From the NCBI RefSeq assembly GCF_000967425.1, contig NZ_FO082820.1, forward strand, positions 1,860,001 through 1,924,000: DNA of 64,000 nucleotides, in the 5' to 3' direction. Position 1 is the stretch's first letter; the number at the start of each line of letters is the position of its first letter. Shown piece after piece: positions 56,582-64,000 of the stretch. The position numbers were made by a program, and so were the translations under genes. The notes under the pieces were generated by a model that ran no database searches, had not been told where the DNA came from, and worked only from the letters and a program-made list of their open reading frames with translations. The stretch is from Pseudorhizobium banfieldiae. GTDB lineage: Bacteria > Pseudomonadota > Alphaproteobacteria > Rhizobiales > Rhizobiaceae.

Positions 56582-58207
56582 TTATTCGGCCGGCTGGAGG
56601 GCCGCGGGTGCGGCAGCACCCGGAACCTTCTCGCGTCGCTCATAGCCGAGGATTGTCATCGTGATGTTGAAGGCCATGATCAACGCACCAGCGAGGAACA
56701 TGGCGCCACCGACGGCACGCAGCACGTAGTACGGGAACATGGCTGCGACTGATTCGGCGAACGAGTAGACAAGGAAGCCCTGGTCATCGTATTCGCGCCA
56801 CATCAGGCCCTGCTGGACACCGGCAACCCACATCACGGCCGCGTAGACGACGATGCCGAGAGTGGCCAGCCAGAAGTGCCAGTTGACCAACTGGATGCTG
56901 TAGAGCCGGTTGCGGTTCCAGAGCTTCGGAACGAGGTAGTACAGCGCGCCGAAGGTGATCATGCCGTTCCAGCCGAGAGCACCCGAATGCACGTGGCCGA
57001 TTGTCCAGTCCGTGTAGTGGCTGAGCGAGTTGACCGCCTTGACCGACATCATCGGGCCTTCGAAGGTCGCCATGCCGTAGAAGGCGACGGCGATGACCAT
57101 CATGCGAACGATCGGATCGGTACGGATCTTGTCCCAGGCGCCCGAGAGCGTCATCAGGCCGTTGATCATGCCGCCCCAGGAGGGCATCCAGAGCATGACG
57201 GAGAAGACCATGCCGAGCGTCTGCGCCCAGTCAGGCAGAGCCGTGTAATGCAGATGGTGCGGGCCGGCCCAGATGTACATGAAGATCAGCGCCCAGAAGT
57301 GGATGATCGACAGACGGTAGGAATAAACGGGACGGTTCACCTGCTTCGGGATGAAGTAGTACATCATGCCGAGGAAGCCCGCCGTCAGGAAGAAGCCGAC
57401 CGCGTTATGACCGTACCACCACTGCGTCAGGGCGTCCTGAACCCCGGAAAAGGCCGAATAGCTCTTGGACCCGAGGAAGGAGACCGGAATGGCCAGATTG
57501 TTGACCACGTGCAGCATCGCAATGGTTACGATGAAGGACAGATAGAACCAGTTGGCCACATAGATGTGGGGCTCCTTGCGCTTCAGGATCGTTCCCAGGA
57601 AGACCACGAGATAGGCGACCCAGACAATCGTGAGCCAGAGATCCACGTACCACTCAGGTTCCGCGTATTCGCGGGACTGGGTGATGCCGAGCAGATAGCC
57701 GGTCGCGGCCATGACGATGAAAAGCTGGTAGCCCCAGAAGACGAACCAGGCGAGGTTGCCGCCAAAAAGGCGCGCGCGGGAGGTGCGCTGCACCACATGG
57801 AATGACGTCGCGATGAGCGCATTGCCGCCGAAGGCGAAGATCACCGCCGAGGTGTGGAGCGGTCGCGTGCGTCCGAAGTTCAGCCAGGGCTCGATGTTGA
57901 GGTCGGGGAAGGCAAGTTGCAGCGCCACGATAACGCCGACCAGGAAGCCGACAACGCCCCAGAACGTCGTTGCGATGACGCCATACTTGACGACCTCATC
58001 CAGATATTCCGACTGGCGGGCGGCCTTCTGCGCCGCCGTGACCGGTGCGAAGTTGGCCCGGCGCACCATGACGACGGTACCGGCAAACAGTGCGAAGAAA
58101 AGCACCCACATGTGGGCAGCGAAAAGACTGTCATGGGCGAAGGCCACTCCCAGCAAAGCCAGGAAAGCGCCGACCGCCAAGGCCAGTGTTTCTACGGTAT
58201 AGTTCAT
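56582..58207 (-). CDS. ccoN: cbb3 cytochrome c oxidase catalytic subunit CcoN
   Basis: 541 residues with about twelve to fourteen membrane helices. Catalytic histidines in [39 protein letters not shown] and [16 protein letters not shown]. It is the high-affinity oxidase for low oxygen, used in symbiosis or microaerobic life. ATG at 58207 with GGGG nine bases upstream; the open frame to 58420 is not family-like. The FNR/FixK box at 58329-58342 is about 128 bp upstream. Confidence 0.97.
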   Translation of the reverse strand: MNYTVETLALAVGAFLALLGVAFAHDSLFAAHMWVLFFALFAGTVVMVRRANFAPVTAAQKAARQSEYLDEVVKYGVIATTFWGVVGFLVGVIVALQLAFPDLNIEPWLNFGRTRPLHTSAVIFAFGGNALIATSFHVVQRTSRARLFGGNLAWFVFWGYQLFIVMAATGYLLGITQSREYAEPEWYVDLWLTIVWVAYLVVFLGTILKRKEPHIYVANWFYLSFIVTIAMLHVVNNLAIPVSFLGSKSYSAFSGVQDALTQWWYGHNAVGFFLTAGFLGMMYYFIPKQVNRPVYSYRLSIIHFWALIFMYIWAGPHHLHYTALPDWAQTLGMVFSVMLWMPSWGGMINGLMTLSGAWDKIRTDPIVRMMVIAVAFYGMATFEGPMMSVKAVNSLSHYTDWTIGHVHSGALGWNGMITFGALYYLVPKLWNRNRLYSIQLVNWHFWLATLGIVVYAAVMWVAGVQQGLMWREYDDQGFLVYSFAESVAAMFPYYVLRAVGGAMFLAGALIMAFNITMTILGYERREKVPGAAAPAALQPAE

Positions 58208-58328
58208 GTTGGACATCCCCCAACGGCGTGTTTCAATCTCGCGTCGATCATCTGGCAACCCGAATCCCTCGGCGGCCAGACCATCGGCGATTGTGGCCAG
58301 CTTTGCCACCGACACGTCAAGGCAGCCT

Positions 58329-58342
58329 TGATTTGGATCAAG
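58329..58342. promoter_or_regulatory. FNR/FixK-type anaerobox between ccoN and the hemerythrin gene
   Basis: TTGATTTGGATCAA, exact TTGAT-N4-ATCAA repeat. Centre about 128 bp from ccoN and 77 bp from the divergent hemerythrin gene, so one box may drive both directions. Confidence 0.85.
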
Positions 58343-58412
58343 GCGCGAAAAGTCTCCCTCGGCGAATCTCGGCTTCAGCTCAATAGCACTGAGCCATGAT
58401 CGAGGGCGAGAA

Positions 58413-58901
58413 ATGACCATGAATCAGACACCTGACGAACAGAGCCTTACTCTCTTGGCCCGCGGGAAAGTGCTACCCGACGAAGAGATCGTTGCCTGGC
58501 TCCGCAGTGCACATGCCGAGCAACTGGCCCTCTGCGACGAACTGGAGGAGATCGCCGATTCGCTTCCGTCCAACATCAACAAGCAGAAGTGTATCTACGC
58601 CGCCAAGGCACTAGTTCCGATGATCCAGGCGCTCCACCGCTATGAGGAAACCGTTCTCTTCCCCCGCGTGCAACAGAAGAACGCGGTCGCCGACAGCGGC
58701 GAAACCCTGTCACGCCTGAGATACGAGCATCTCGAGGACGAGGGCTATGCGGAGGAGCTCACCGAAACGCTCCTGAAGCTTGGCTCCAGTGATCCCGTCA
58801 ACATCGAGGCCGTCGGCTACATGCTCCGGGGCTTCTTCGAGGGAATGCGCCGGCACATCGCATTCGAGCAGGCCCACTTGCTCAAGACCCTCGCCAACTG
58901 A
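58413..58901 (+). CDS. Hemerythrin HHE-domain protein
   Basis: 162 residues, four-helix bundle. Candidate di-iron ligands: H34 in [17 protein letters not shown]75 and E79 in [13 protein letters not shown]106 and E110 in EHLEDEGY; H148 and E152 in [10 protein letters not shown]. It may bind oxygen, NO or iron near the microaerobic oxidase. Two ATGs are available at the start. Divergent from ccoN, sharing its anaerobox; convergent with the PAS protein. Confidence 0.85.
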   Translation: MTMNQTPDEQSLTLLARGKVLPDEEIVAWLRSAHAEQLALCDELEEIADSLPSNINKQKCIYAAKALVPMIQALHRYEETVLFPRVQQKNAVADSGETLSRLRYEHLEDEGYAEELTETLLKLGSSDPVNIEAVGYMLRGFFEGMRRHIAFEQAHLLKTLAN

Positions 58902-58904
58902 TCC

Positions 58905-59624
58905 TCAGCCTACGCTTCTGCGTCGGCGTCGGTCTGCCATTTCCTGCATCACCACCATTGCGCCGACCTGCGCCCGCGCCTCGGTAAAGCAGGGGGACAT
59001 TCGGCAGGAAATGACGACGGTATCGCCGTCTCTCTGCTCGGCATAGGTCAGCGACGTGCTCTCGCCGGCAAGGCAGCGATCCAGCGGCTCGCGAAGATCG
59101 CACTGGAAATGGTGTATGCCGATCAACTCGGCAAAATGCCTGCCGATAACCTTCTCCTTCGACAATCCCATCTGCCGGGCGTTTGTTTCGTTCGAATAGA
59201 AGACTCGATAGCCTGGAACGACCACCAGAATCCGTTCGGCGATGCCGTCGAACAGTGCGGGATCGAGCAGACCGTTGATCGTGTTCCCACCTTCGCTCGA
59301 TCCGGTGCGATCCGATCTCTTTCCTGGGATCTCGCCTGCGGCGCGCCCGATCTGGGGAGCGAGGTAGCGCTCCACCAGCATCTGCAGAAGGTGGCCATTG
59401 CGATGCACGCACCCTCTGTCGTCGGCCTCCGTCTTCAGCAGCTCCAGAGCAAACCTGAACTGCGCCTGGATTCCGGCAGCATCCGTGACTTCGTGACGGA
59501 ATATCGCCTGAAGAAGCGGGTCGATCTCCTGGTCCAGCGCGTGAACCGTGACGTTGTCTTCCCGATCTATTGCTGTCTGCAGCCGTCCATACTTGGACCA
59601 GAAGAGGTCGATCAAAGCTTCCAT
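58905..59624 (-). CDS. PAS-domain protein, possible sensor
   Basis: 239 residues from the ATG at 59624 (GGGAGG six bases upstream). The N-terminal half (MEALIDLFWSKYGRLQTAIDRE, then LLQMLVERYLAPQIG) is helical and unassigned. The C-terminal half from about 130 is a PAS fold (ERILVVVPGYRVFYSNETNARQMGLSKEKVIGRHFAEL; RDGDTVVISCRMSPCF). No kinase or output domain is attached. Three bases separate its stop from the convergent hemerythrin stop. It may bind heme or a small ligand; not determinable here. Confidence 0.75.
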   Translation of the reverse strand: MEALIDLFWSKYGRLQTAIDREDNVTVHALDQEIDPLLQAIFRHEVTDAAGIQAQFRFALELLKTEADDRGCVHRNGHLLQMLVERYLAPQIGRAAGEIPGKRSDRTGSSEGGNTINGLLDPALFDGIAERILVVVPGYRVFYSNETNARQMGLSKEKVIGRHFAELIGIHHFQCDLREPLDRCLAGESTSLTYAEQRDGDTVVISCRMSPCFTEARAQVGAMVVMQEMADRRRRRSVG

Positions 59625-59758
59625 ACACCACCTCCCCCGGAGCGGAGATCTCCTCACGGCAGCCGGAACTTAGCCAGCTCGCCCCGTCGTAACATGCCGA
59701 CATAAGGACGCAAACTTGCGCGAGCATTGATCAATTCCCGCTCGCACGCAAGATACTC

Positions 59759-60694
59759 TCAATTCGTCAGCGTCTTCTTGATCGCCCAACGGTCGTGATA
59801 CCACAGCCACTGATCCGGATACTCCCGCGCCCAGCTTTCGACCTTGTCGTTCAGCATCTGAGCCGTCGCCTGCACATCGACCGCGCCGCTCGCATTTCTC
59901 GGCACGTCGATCCGAGGTTCGATCTCCAGCCGGTAACGATTGCCGGGAAGGCGGATGCAGCGGGCCGGGTAGACCTCGGCATCGAACTGGCGCACGAGCT
60001 TGGCGAGCAGCGGGTTGGTCCGCACAGGTTTCCCGAAAAAGGACGTGGTCAGGCCGCGGCCGAACTTCTGGTCCACCAACACCCCCACCCCGCCACCGGC
60101 CTCCAGCCGTCGCGCCAGAGCAAAAGAGGACCCGGCATGCGACGGCACCAACTGGCCCATGCGGGCGCTACGGAACGCGAACACCTTTTCGGCAATGTAC
60201 GGATTGTTCGGCGGACGGAAGAGGACCATTACATCCAGTCCAAAACTGTTGCCGGCAACCGGAAGCAGCTCGAAATTGCCGGTATGGGCAGTAAACACGA
60301 TGAACGGCCGCGGATTGTCGCGGAGATCCACGAAAAGCGGTATCCCCGATACCTCAATACGACCAGGCGTCGAACGCTCAGGGTCGAAATCGAAGAGACG
60401 ATCCAGGAAAACGTATTCGGCGGCAAGACGGCCCATGTGCCCCCAGCTCGCGAGCGCGATCTCCTGCAACTCACCATCCGACTTTTCCGGATAGGCATTG
60501 CGCAGGTTGGTAAGCATCAGCCTGTGACGGCCAAGCCTCGGACCGAGCCACCGGGCTACCCGATCCGCGAAATTGATCGCAGCATCTGCGGGCAAGAGCT
60601 TCAGCACATTGAGAATCGCGAAGACCGCCTGCGCCACCAGCCACTGCTGGAAACGCCGGAGACCGAGCACGATCCTTGTCAGGAACATCTTCAA
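59759..60694 (-). CDS. lpxXL: Lipid A very-long-chain acyltransferase LpxXL
   Basis: 311 residues, LpxL/HtrB family. N-terminal membrane helix; catalytic motif HTGNFE in VFTAHTGNFELLPVAGN; VLVDQKFGRG and FFGKPVRTNPLLAKL typical. By its place in the VLCFA cluster it is LpxXL, which transfers 27-OH-C28 acyl to lipid A in rhizobia. TTG at 60694 (MKMFLTRIVLG) or ATG at 60688 both possible; four bases after adh2XL. Confidence 0.88.
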   Translation of the reverse strand: MKMFLTRIVLGLRRFQQWLVAQAVFAILNVLKLLPADAAINFADRVARWLGPRLGRHRLMLTNLRNAYPEKSDGELQEIALASWGHMGRLAAEYVFLDRLFDFDPERSTPGRIEVSGIPLFVDLRDNPRPFIVFTAHTGNFELLPVAGNSFGLDVMVLFRPPNNPYIAEKVFAFRSARMGQLVPSHAGSSFALARRLEAGGGVGVLVDQKFGRGLTTSFFGKPVRTNPLLAKLVRQFDAEVYPARCIRLPGNRYRLEIEPRIDVPRNASGAVDVQATAQMLNDKVESWAREYPDQWLWYHDRWAIKKTLTN

Positions 60695-60698
60695 GGGA

Positions 60699-61727
60699 TC
60701 AATCCATCCTGAGGACGATCTTGCCGAATACCTGTCTCGTCTCCATGCGCTCGAGCGCCCGATCGATATCATCGAAGGTGACTTCCGTATCGATCACCGG
60801 ATGAACGACCCCGCGCGCCATCTTCTGCATGGCGTCCGCCATGTTCTCCATGCGGCAGCCGAAGGAGCCGAGCAGCTTCAGCTGCTGCTGGAAGAGCATC
60901 ATCAGGTTCATGCTTGTGGAGACGCCGGAGGTCGAGCCGCAGGTAACGAGCCGCCCTCCCCGCTTCAGCGACAGCATGGAGCCGGCCCATGTATCGGCGC
61001 CGACATGTTCGAAGACTACGTCCACCCCCTTCTTCTTCGTAAGCTTGCGGACGACGCCTTCGAAGCGGTCGGTGCGATAGTTGATGACGTGATCTGCGCC
61101 GAGCACCTTGGCGCGCTCGATCTTGTCGTCCGAACCGACGGTGGTGATCACCGTACAACCCGTCTTCTTGGCAAGCTGGATTGCCGCCGTGCCAATCCCG
61201 GACCCGCCGGCATGCACGAGGATCGTTTCACCGGGCTCGAGCTTAGCGTTGTCGAACAGCATGTGCTCGACAGTGCCGAATGTCACGGGAGCGAGGGCGG
61301 CCGCGACAGGATCGACACCCGGAGGCGCCGGCACCAGCAAGCGCGCGGGAAGGTTCGTCTTCTCCTGGGCGAAGCCGTCGAGGTGGAAGCCGTGGACGCC
61401 GGAGACGTTCTCACACAGATTGTCGCGCTTCTCCCTGCACGGTTTGCAGAGTCCACACGTCCGCGCCCCGTAGATCGAGACAAGCTGGCCGGGAAGGACG
61501 TTGGAGACGCCGGGACCGATGGCCTCGACCACGCCCGATGCTTCCGCGCCAATGGTGAGCGGCATCTTGCGCTTGGCGAACGCCATTCCGCGCCAGCCCC
61601 AGACGTCGATGTGGTTGAGTGCTACGGCCTTGACGCGAAGGGTGACCTCGCCGGGACCGGGCGCTTCGGGCTCGGGAATGTCCACAGCCTCGAGCTTGCG
61701 GTCGTCGATCAGTTGCAGAGCGCGCAT
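60699..61727 (-). CDS. adh2XL: Zinc-type medium-chain dehydrogenase of the VLCFA cluster
   Basis: 342-residue MDR dehydrogenase/reductase. MRALQLIDDRKLEAVDIPEPEAPGPGEV start; structural zinc loop GLCKPCREKRDNLCENVSG; NAD(P) motif HAGGSGIGTAAIQLA. In rhizobia this gene sits between fabF1XL and lpxXL and is thought to reduce an enoyl or keto intermediate of the long chain. Four bases before lpxXL and 59 after fabF1XL. Confidence 0.9.
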   Translation of the reverse strand: MRALQLIDDRKLEAVDIPEPEAPGPGEVTLRVKAVALNHIDVWGWRGMAFAKRKMPLTIGAEASGVVEAIGPGVSNVLPGQLVSIYGARTCGLCKPCREKRDNLCENVSGVHGFHLDGFAQEKTNLPARLLVPAPPGVDPVAAALAPVTFGTVEHMLFDNAKLEPGETILVHAGGSGIGTAAIQLAKKTGCTVITTVGSDDKIERAKVLGADHVINYRTDRFEGVVRKLTKKKGVDVVFEHVGADTWAGSMLSLKRGGRLVTCGSTSGVSTSMNLMMLFQQQLKLLGSFGCRMENMADAMQKMARGVVHPVIDTEVTFDDIDRALERMETRQVFGKIVLRMD

Positions 61728-61786
61728 AACAGGTCTTCCTTCGCCCGAAGGCGTTCCAGATCGTCAGAAGGGGTTGGCGACGGTCT

Positions 61787-63073
61787 CTAAGCCGGTTCCA
61801 GCGTCATGACAAGGCTGGCATTCTGCCCGCCGAAGCCGAAGGAGTTCGACAGCACGGCCCTAACCTGCTGATCCCTCTTCTGGTTTGGTACCACATCGAG
61901 CACGATCGTCGGGTCCGGATTGAGGTAGTTGATCGTCGGCGGAAGTGTGCCGGTCAGCATCGTCTGAATCGAGAACACCGCCTCGACGGCGCCCGCCGCC
62001 GTCAGCGTATGGCCGATCATCGACTTGTTCGACGAGACCGGAATGTTCCTGAGGCGTTCCCCGAAGACGGCAAGCATCGAGCCGTACTCCATCTTGTCGT
62101 TTTCCGGCGTCGAGGTGCCATGGGCATTGATATAGCCGATCCCGCTATCATCCATGCCGGCATCTTCCAGCGCCGCACGGATGGTGGCGATTGCCGGGCC
62201 ACCGTCCGGTGAGGAACGGGTCCGGTGGAAGTGGTCAGCCTTCTCGCCGCAACCCTTCAGGATACCAAGCACCTTCGCGCCACGGGCGACGGCTGACTCC
62301 AGCGACTCGAGAACGAGCGTTGCCGCACCTTCAGCAATGACGAAGCCGTCGCGATCCTTGCTGAACGGCTTGGACGCCTTTTCCGGCGGATCGTTTTGAG
62401 TCGAAAGAGCCGAAAGCAGCGAGAAGCGGATCAACGCTTCGGCGCTGACGGAACCATCCGTCGCGACAACGAGCGAACGGTCGGTGCGGCCCTGGCGGAT
62501 CGCTTCGACGCCAAGCTGGATGGCGGTAGCTCCGGAAGCGCAGGCCGTTGAAAGCGTCACAGGGAGCCCGCGGGTGCCGAACCTGTCGGACAGCCGCTCC
62601 GAGATCGAGCCGAACTGGACGGCCTCCAGGAAGGCGGGATCGGGACGTTCGCGCATGGCGGTCAGGAACCGATCATAGGCGTCGCCCTCCACCTGCGATG
62701 GCGGTGCGCGATCGGCCAGTGCGAAACGTGCCGACCACTCCGGCTCGACCGGCGGCGCCGCCAGGAAGAGCGGGCCTTCGAAGTCTCCGGAAAGGCCCGC
62801 CTGCGCGAGCGCTTCCGCCGTCGTCTCGCGCGCGAAGGCGTAGGAACGCTCGACAGCGTTGTCCGCCGGAACGTCAATGAAGTCGACGGTACCGCTGATA
62901 CGCGTCGACAAGCCCTCCGTCGGGAAGCGGGTGATCTTGTGGATGCCCGACGTGCCGGAGGTAAGTGCGGCCCAGTTGTCCTGCAGCCCCTGCCCCAGCG
63001 AGGTGATGACGCCCATGCCGGTCACGGCGATGATCGGGCGGCCGAGATGATCGGTGAAGCGGTTGTCGCTCAT
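61787..63073 (-). CDS. fabF1XL: Beta-ketoacyl-ACP synthase FabF1XL (active type)
   Basis: 428 residues from the ATG at 63073 (GAGGAG upstream). Complete KAS II triad: C178 in STACASGATAIQ, H318 in NAHGTSTPENDK, H355 in SMIGHTLTAAGAVE with K350. It elongates acyl-AcpXL towards C28. It starts eleven bases after fabF2XL, with which it probably forms a heterodimer (inference, see findings). Confidence 0.93.
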   Translation of the reverse strand: MSDNRFTDHLGRPIIAVTGMGVITSLGQGLQDNWAALTSGTSGIHKITRFPTEGLSTRISGTVDFIDVPADNAVERSYAFARETTAEALAQAGLSGDFEGPLFLAAPPVEPEWSARFALADRAPPSQVEGDAYDRFLTAMRERPDPAFLEAVQFGSISERLSDRFGTRGLPVTLSTACASGATAIQLGVEAIRQGRTDRSLVVATDGSVSAEALIRFSLLSALSTQNDPPEKASKPFSKDRDGFVIAEGAATLVLESLESAVARGAKVLGILKGCGEKADHFHRTRSSPDGGPAIATIRAALEDAGMDDSGIGYINAHGTSTPENDKMEYGSMLAVFGERLRNIPVSSNKSMIGHTLTAAGAVEAVFSIQTMLTGTLPPTINYLNPDPTIVLDVVPNQKRDQQVRAVLSNSFGFGGQNASLVMTLEPA

Positions 63074-63084
63074 GGTCGTTCTCC

Positions 63085-64000
63085 TCACGCGTTCGGCGAC
63101 AGGACCGCAAGGCCCTCGCCGCGCGTATAGCCGACCGTCGTCACCACGGCGCGGTTCGCCGGCGCCGGCATCGGCTGTTCAAGGCTGGAATCGAAGGAAG
63201 GCACGCGAAGGCCGCCGTCGAGCACGAGCGCCGCGAGCGCCAGACCGAGAGGGAACTGGGCCTCCATGCCGTGGCCCGTCACCCCGCCATAGCCGCGCAG
63301 CGTGGCGCCGGGGAAGGTCTTCTGGATGACGTCGCGTTCGCGCGCAGTCGGATCAACCAGTCCGCTTGCGCCGGAAAAGACCAGCGTATGGGCCGGATCC
63401 GTATCCGAGGCAAGCTTGGATAGCCGCTCGAGGCGTTGCTCGAACTTACCGTCGTCCCGGCTGCCGCGGTCCCCTTCGACAGCGTCGATCGTGGCGTAGA
63501 TACGCGCACCACGCGCTTCGGCGTTCGCACGCGATTCCAGCACCAGGAAAGCGCCGACGGAGCCCATGATCATGCCGCCGCCGTTGTCAGCCGAACGCTG
63601 CCACAGCGGATGCCAGGAGCCGGTTGCATGGGCACGGATGCCCTCCACAAGCAGAATGATGTCGGCGCGTTCCGCAACGAAGGCACCGCCGACCAGCGAG
63701 TGCGTGGACTGACCGGACTTGATGCGGTGATAGGCGGTCTCCACTGCGGATATACCGGCAGCTTCCTCGCCCATGAAGGTGCGGGAGGAGCCGGTAACCT
63801 TGTGGACGATCGAGATATTTCCGGCGAGAAGGTTGGAAAGCTGGGCGAGGAAAAGCGTCGGGCGCAGCTCGGTCGTCAGCTTCTCGTTGAGCAGCGTTTC
63901 GCGGTCGTTGCGCTTCAGCGCCTCGTCGACAATCAGCGAATCCACCTTGATATCGCGCTCGCCACCACCGGCGGCGACGATCATGTCCATCGTGGCACAG
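63085..64000 (-). CDS. fabF2XL: FabF2XL, ketosynthase-like protein lacking the catalytic cysteine (5' end outside window)
   Basis: At least 304 residues, open to the right edge, so the N-terminus is missing. Alignment with FabF1XL by eye puts TGSSRTFMGEEAAG where STACASG should be, so no nucleophilic cysteine. The first histidine block NAHGT is replaced by FSGASGLVDPT; the second VTGHGMEAQ keeps its histidine. This pattern resembles chain-length factors of type II polyketide synthases. Gene order is as in rhizobial acpXL clusters, with acpXL expected just outside. Confidence 0.85.
   Translation of the reverse strand, partial: CATMDMIVAAGGGERDIKVDSLIVDEALKRNDRETLLNEKLTTELRPTLFLAQLSNLLAGNISIVHKVTGSSRTFMGEEAAGISAVETAYHRIKSGQSTHSLVGGAFVAERADIILLVEGIRAHATGSWHPLWQRSADNGGGMIMGSVGAFLVLESRANAEARGARIYATIDAVEGDRGSRDDGKFEQRLERLSKLASDTDPAHTLVFSGASGLVDPTARERDVIQKTFPGATLRGYGGVTGHGMEAQFPLGLALAALVLDGGLRVPSFDSSLEQPMPAPANRAVVTTVGYTRGEGLAVLSPNA

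Overview
The window reads as a chromosomal segment of a GC-rich alphaproteobacterium of the family Rhizobiaceae (Agrobacterium/Rhizobium/Sinorhizobium type). The markers are a giant two-transmembrane coiled-coil protein matching the Growth Pole Ring protein (GPR/RgsE) of Rhizobiales, the very-long-chain fatty acid cluster for lipid A (fabF2XL-fabF1XL-adh2XL-lpxXL), and a cbb3 oxidase with FixK/FNR-type boxes. I see no transposases, integrases, CRISPR arrays, rRNA or tRNA genes. It looks like stable core chromosome with one carbohydrate-catabolism island-like operon.

Layout. 1-9,000: the 3' end of moaA, a single-cysteine dksA, a SixA-like phosphatase, a ycjX/DUF697 pair, a small secreted protein, the folate operon folP-folB-folK, a secreted DUF922 protein, a 2Fe-2S ferredoxin and a lone Hpt protein. 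9,080-15,595: the 2,171-residue GPR/RgsE-type protein with an in-phase 240-bp tandem repeat. 15,889-17,315: a copper-handling pair (DUF2946 protein and a DUF1775-PCuAC fusion). 17,473-22,088: a two-aptamer glycine riboswitch followed by gcvT-gcvH-gcvP. 22,324-29,737: two cold-shock genes, rpsU starting at TTG, several small proteins, a second DUF922 protein, a PRC-barrel protein, dusA, a gamma-carbonic anhydrase and a fatty acid desaturase. 29,958-33,169: the zinc uptake regulon zur-znuB-znuC facing znuA, with two Zur-box-like palindromes between them.

33,284-46,230: a nine-gene minus-strand operon (GH43 glycosidase, aldo/keto reductase, Gfo/Idh/MocA dehydrogenase, sugar isomerase, GH2 beta-mannosidase, four-component sugar ABC importer) facing a LacI-family regulator. 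It probably imports and degrades plant beta-xyloside or beta-mannoside oligosaccharides. Next come gnd (46,318-47,745) and the high-affinity respiration block: ccoGHIS (47,840-52,351) and ccoNOQP (54,809-58,207). Three plus-strand genes (SRPBCC, alanine/sodium symporter, VOC) sit between the two cco operons. FNR/FixK boxes lie upstream of both ccoG and ccoN, and a hemerythrin gene shares the ccoN box. The window ends in the VLCFA cluster, whose FabF2XL lacks the ketosynthase cysteine and looks like a chain-length-factor-type partner of FabF1XL.

Many starts were moved from the longest open frame to an internal ATG, GTG or TTG. The criteria were a Shine-Dalgarno sequence, family length, or overlap with a neighbour or RNA element. 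Functions are inferred from motifs and remembered family features; no searches were run.
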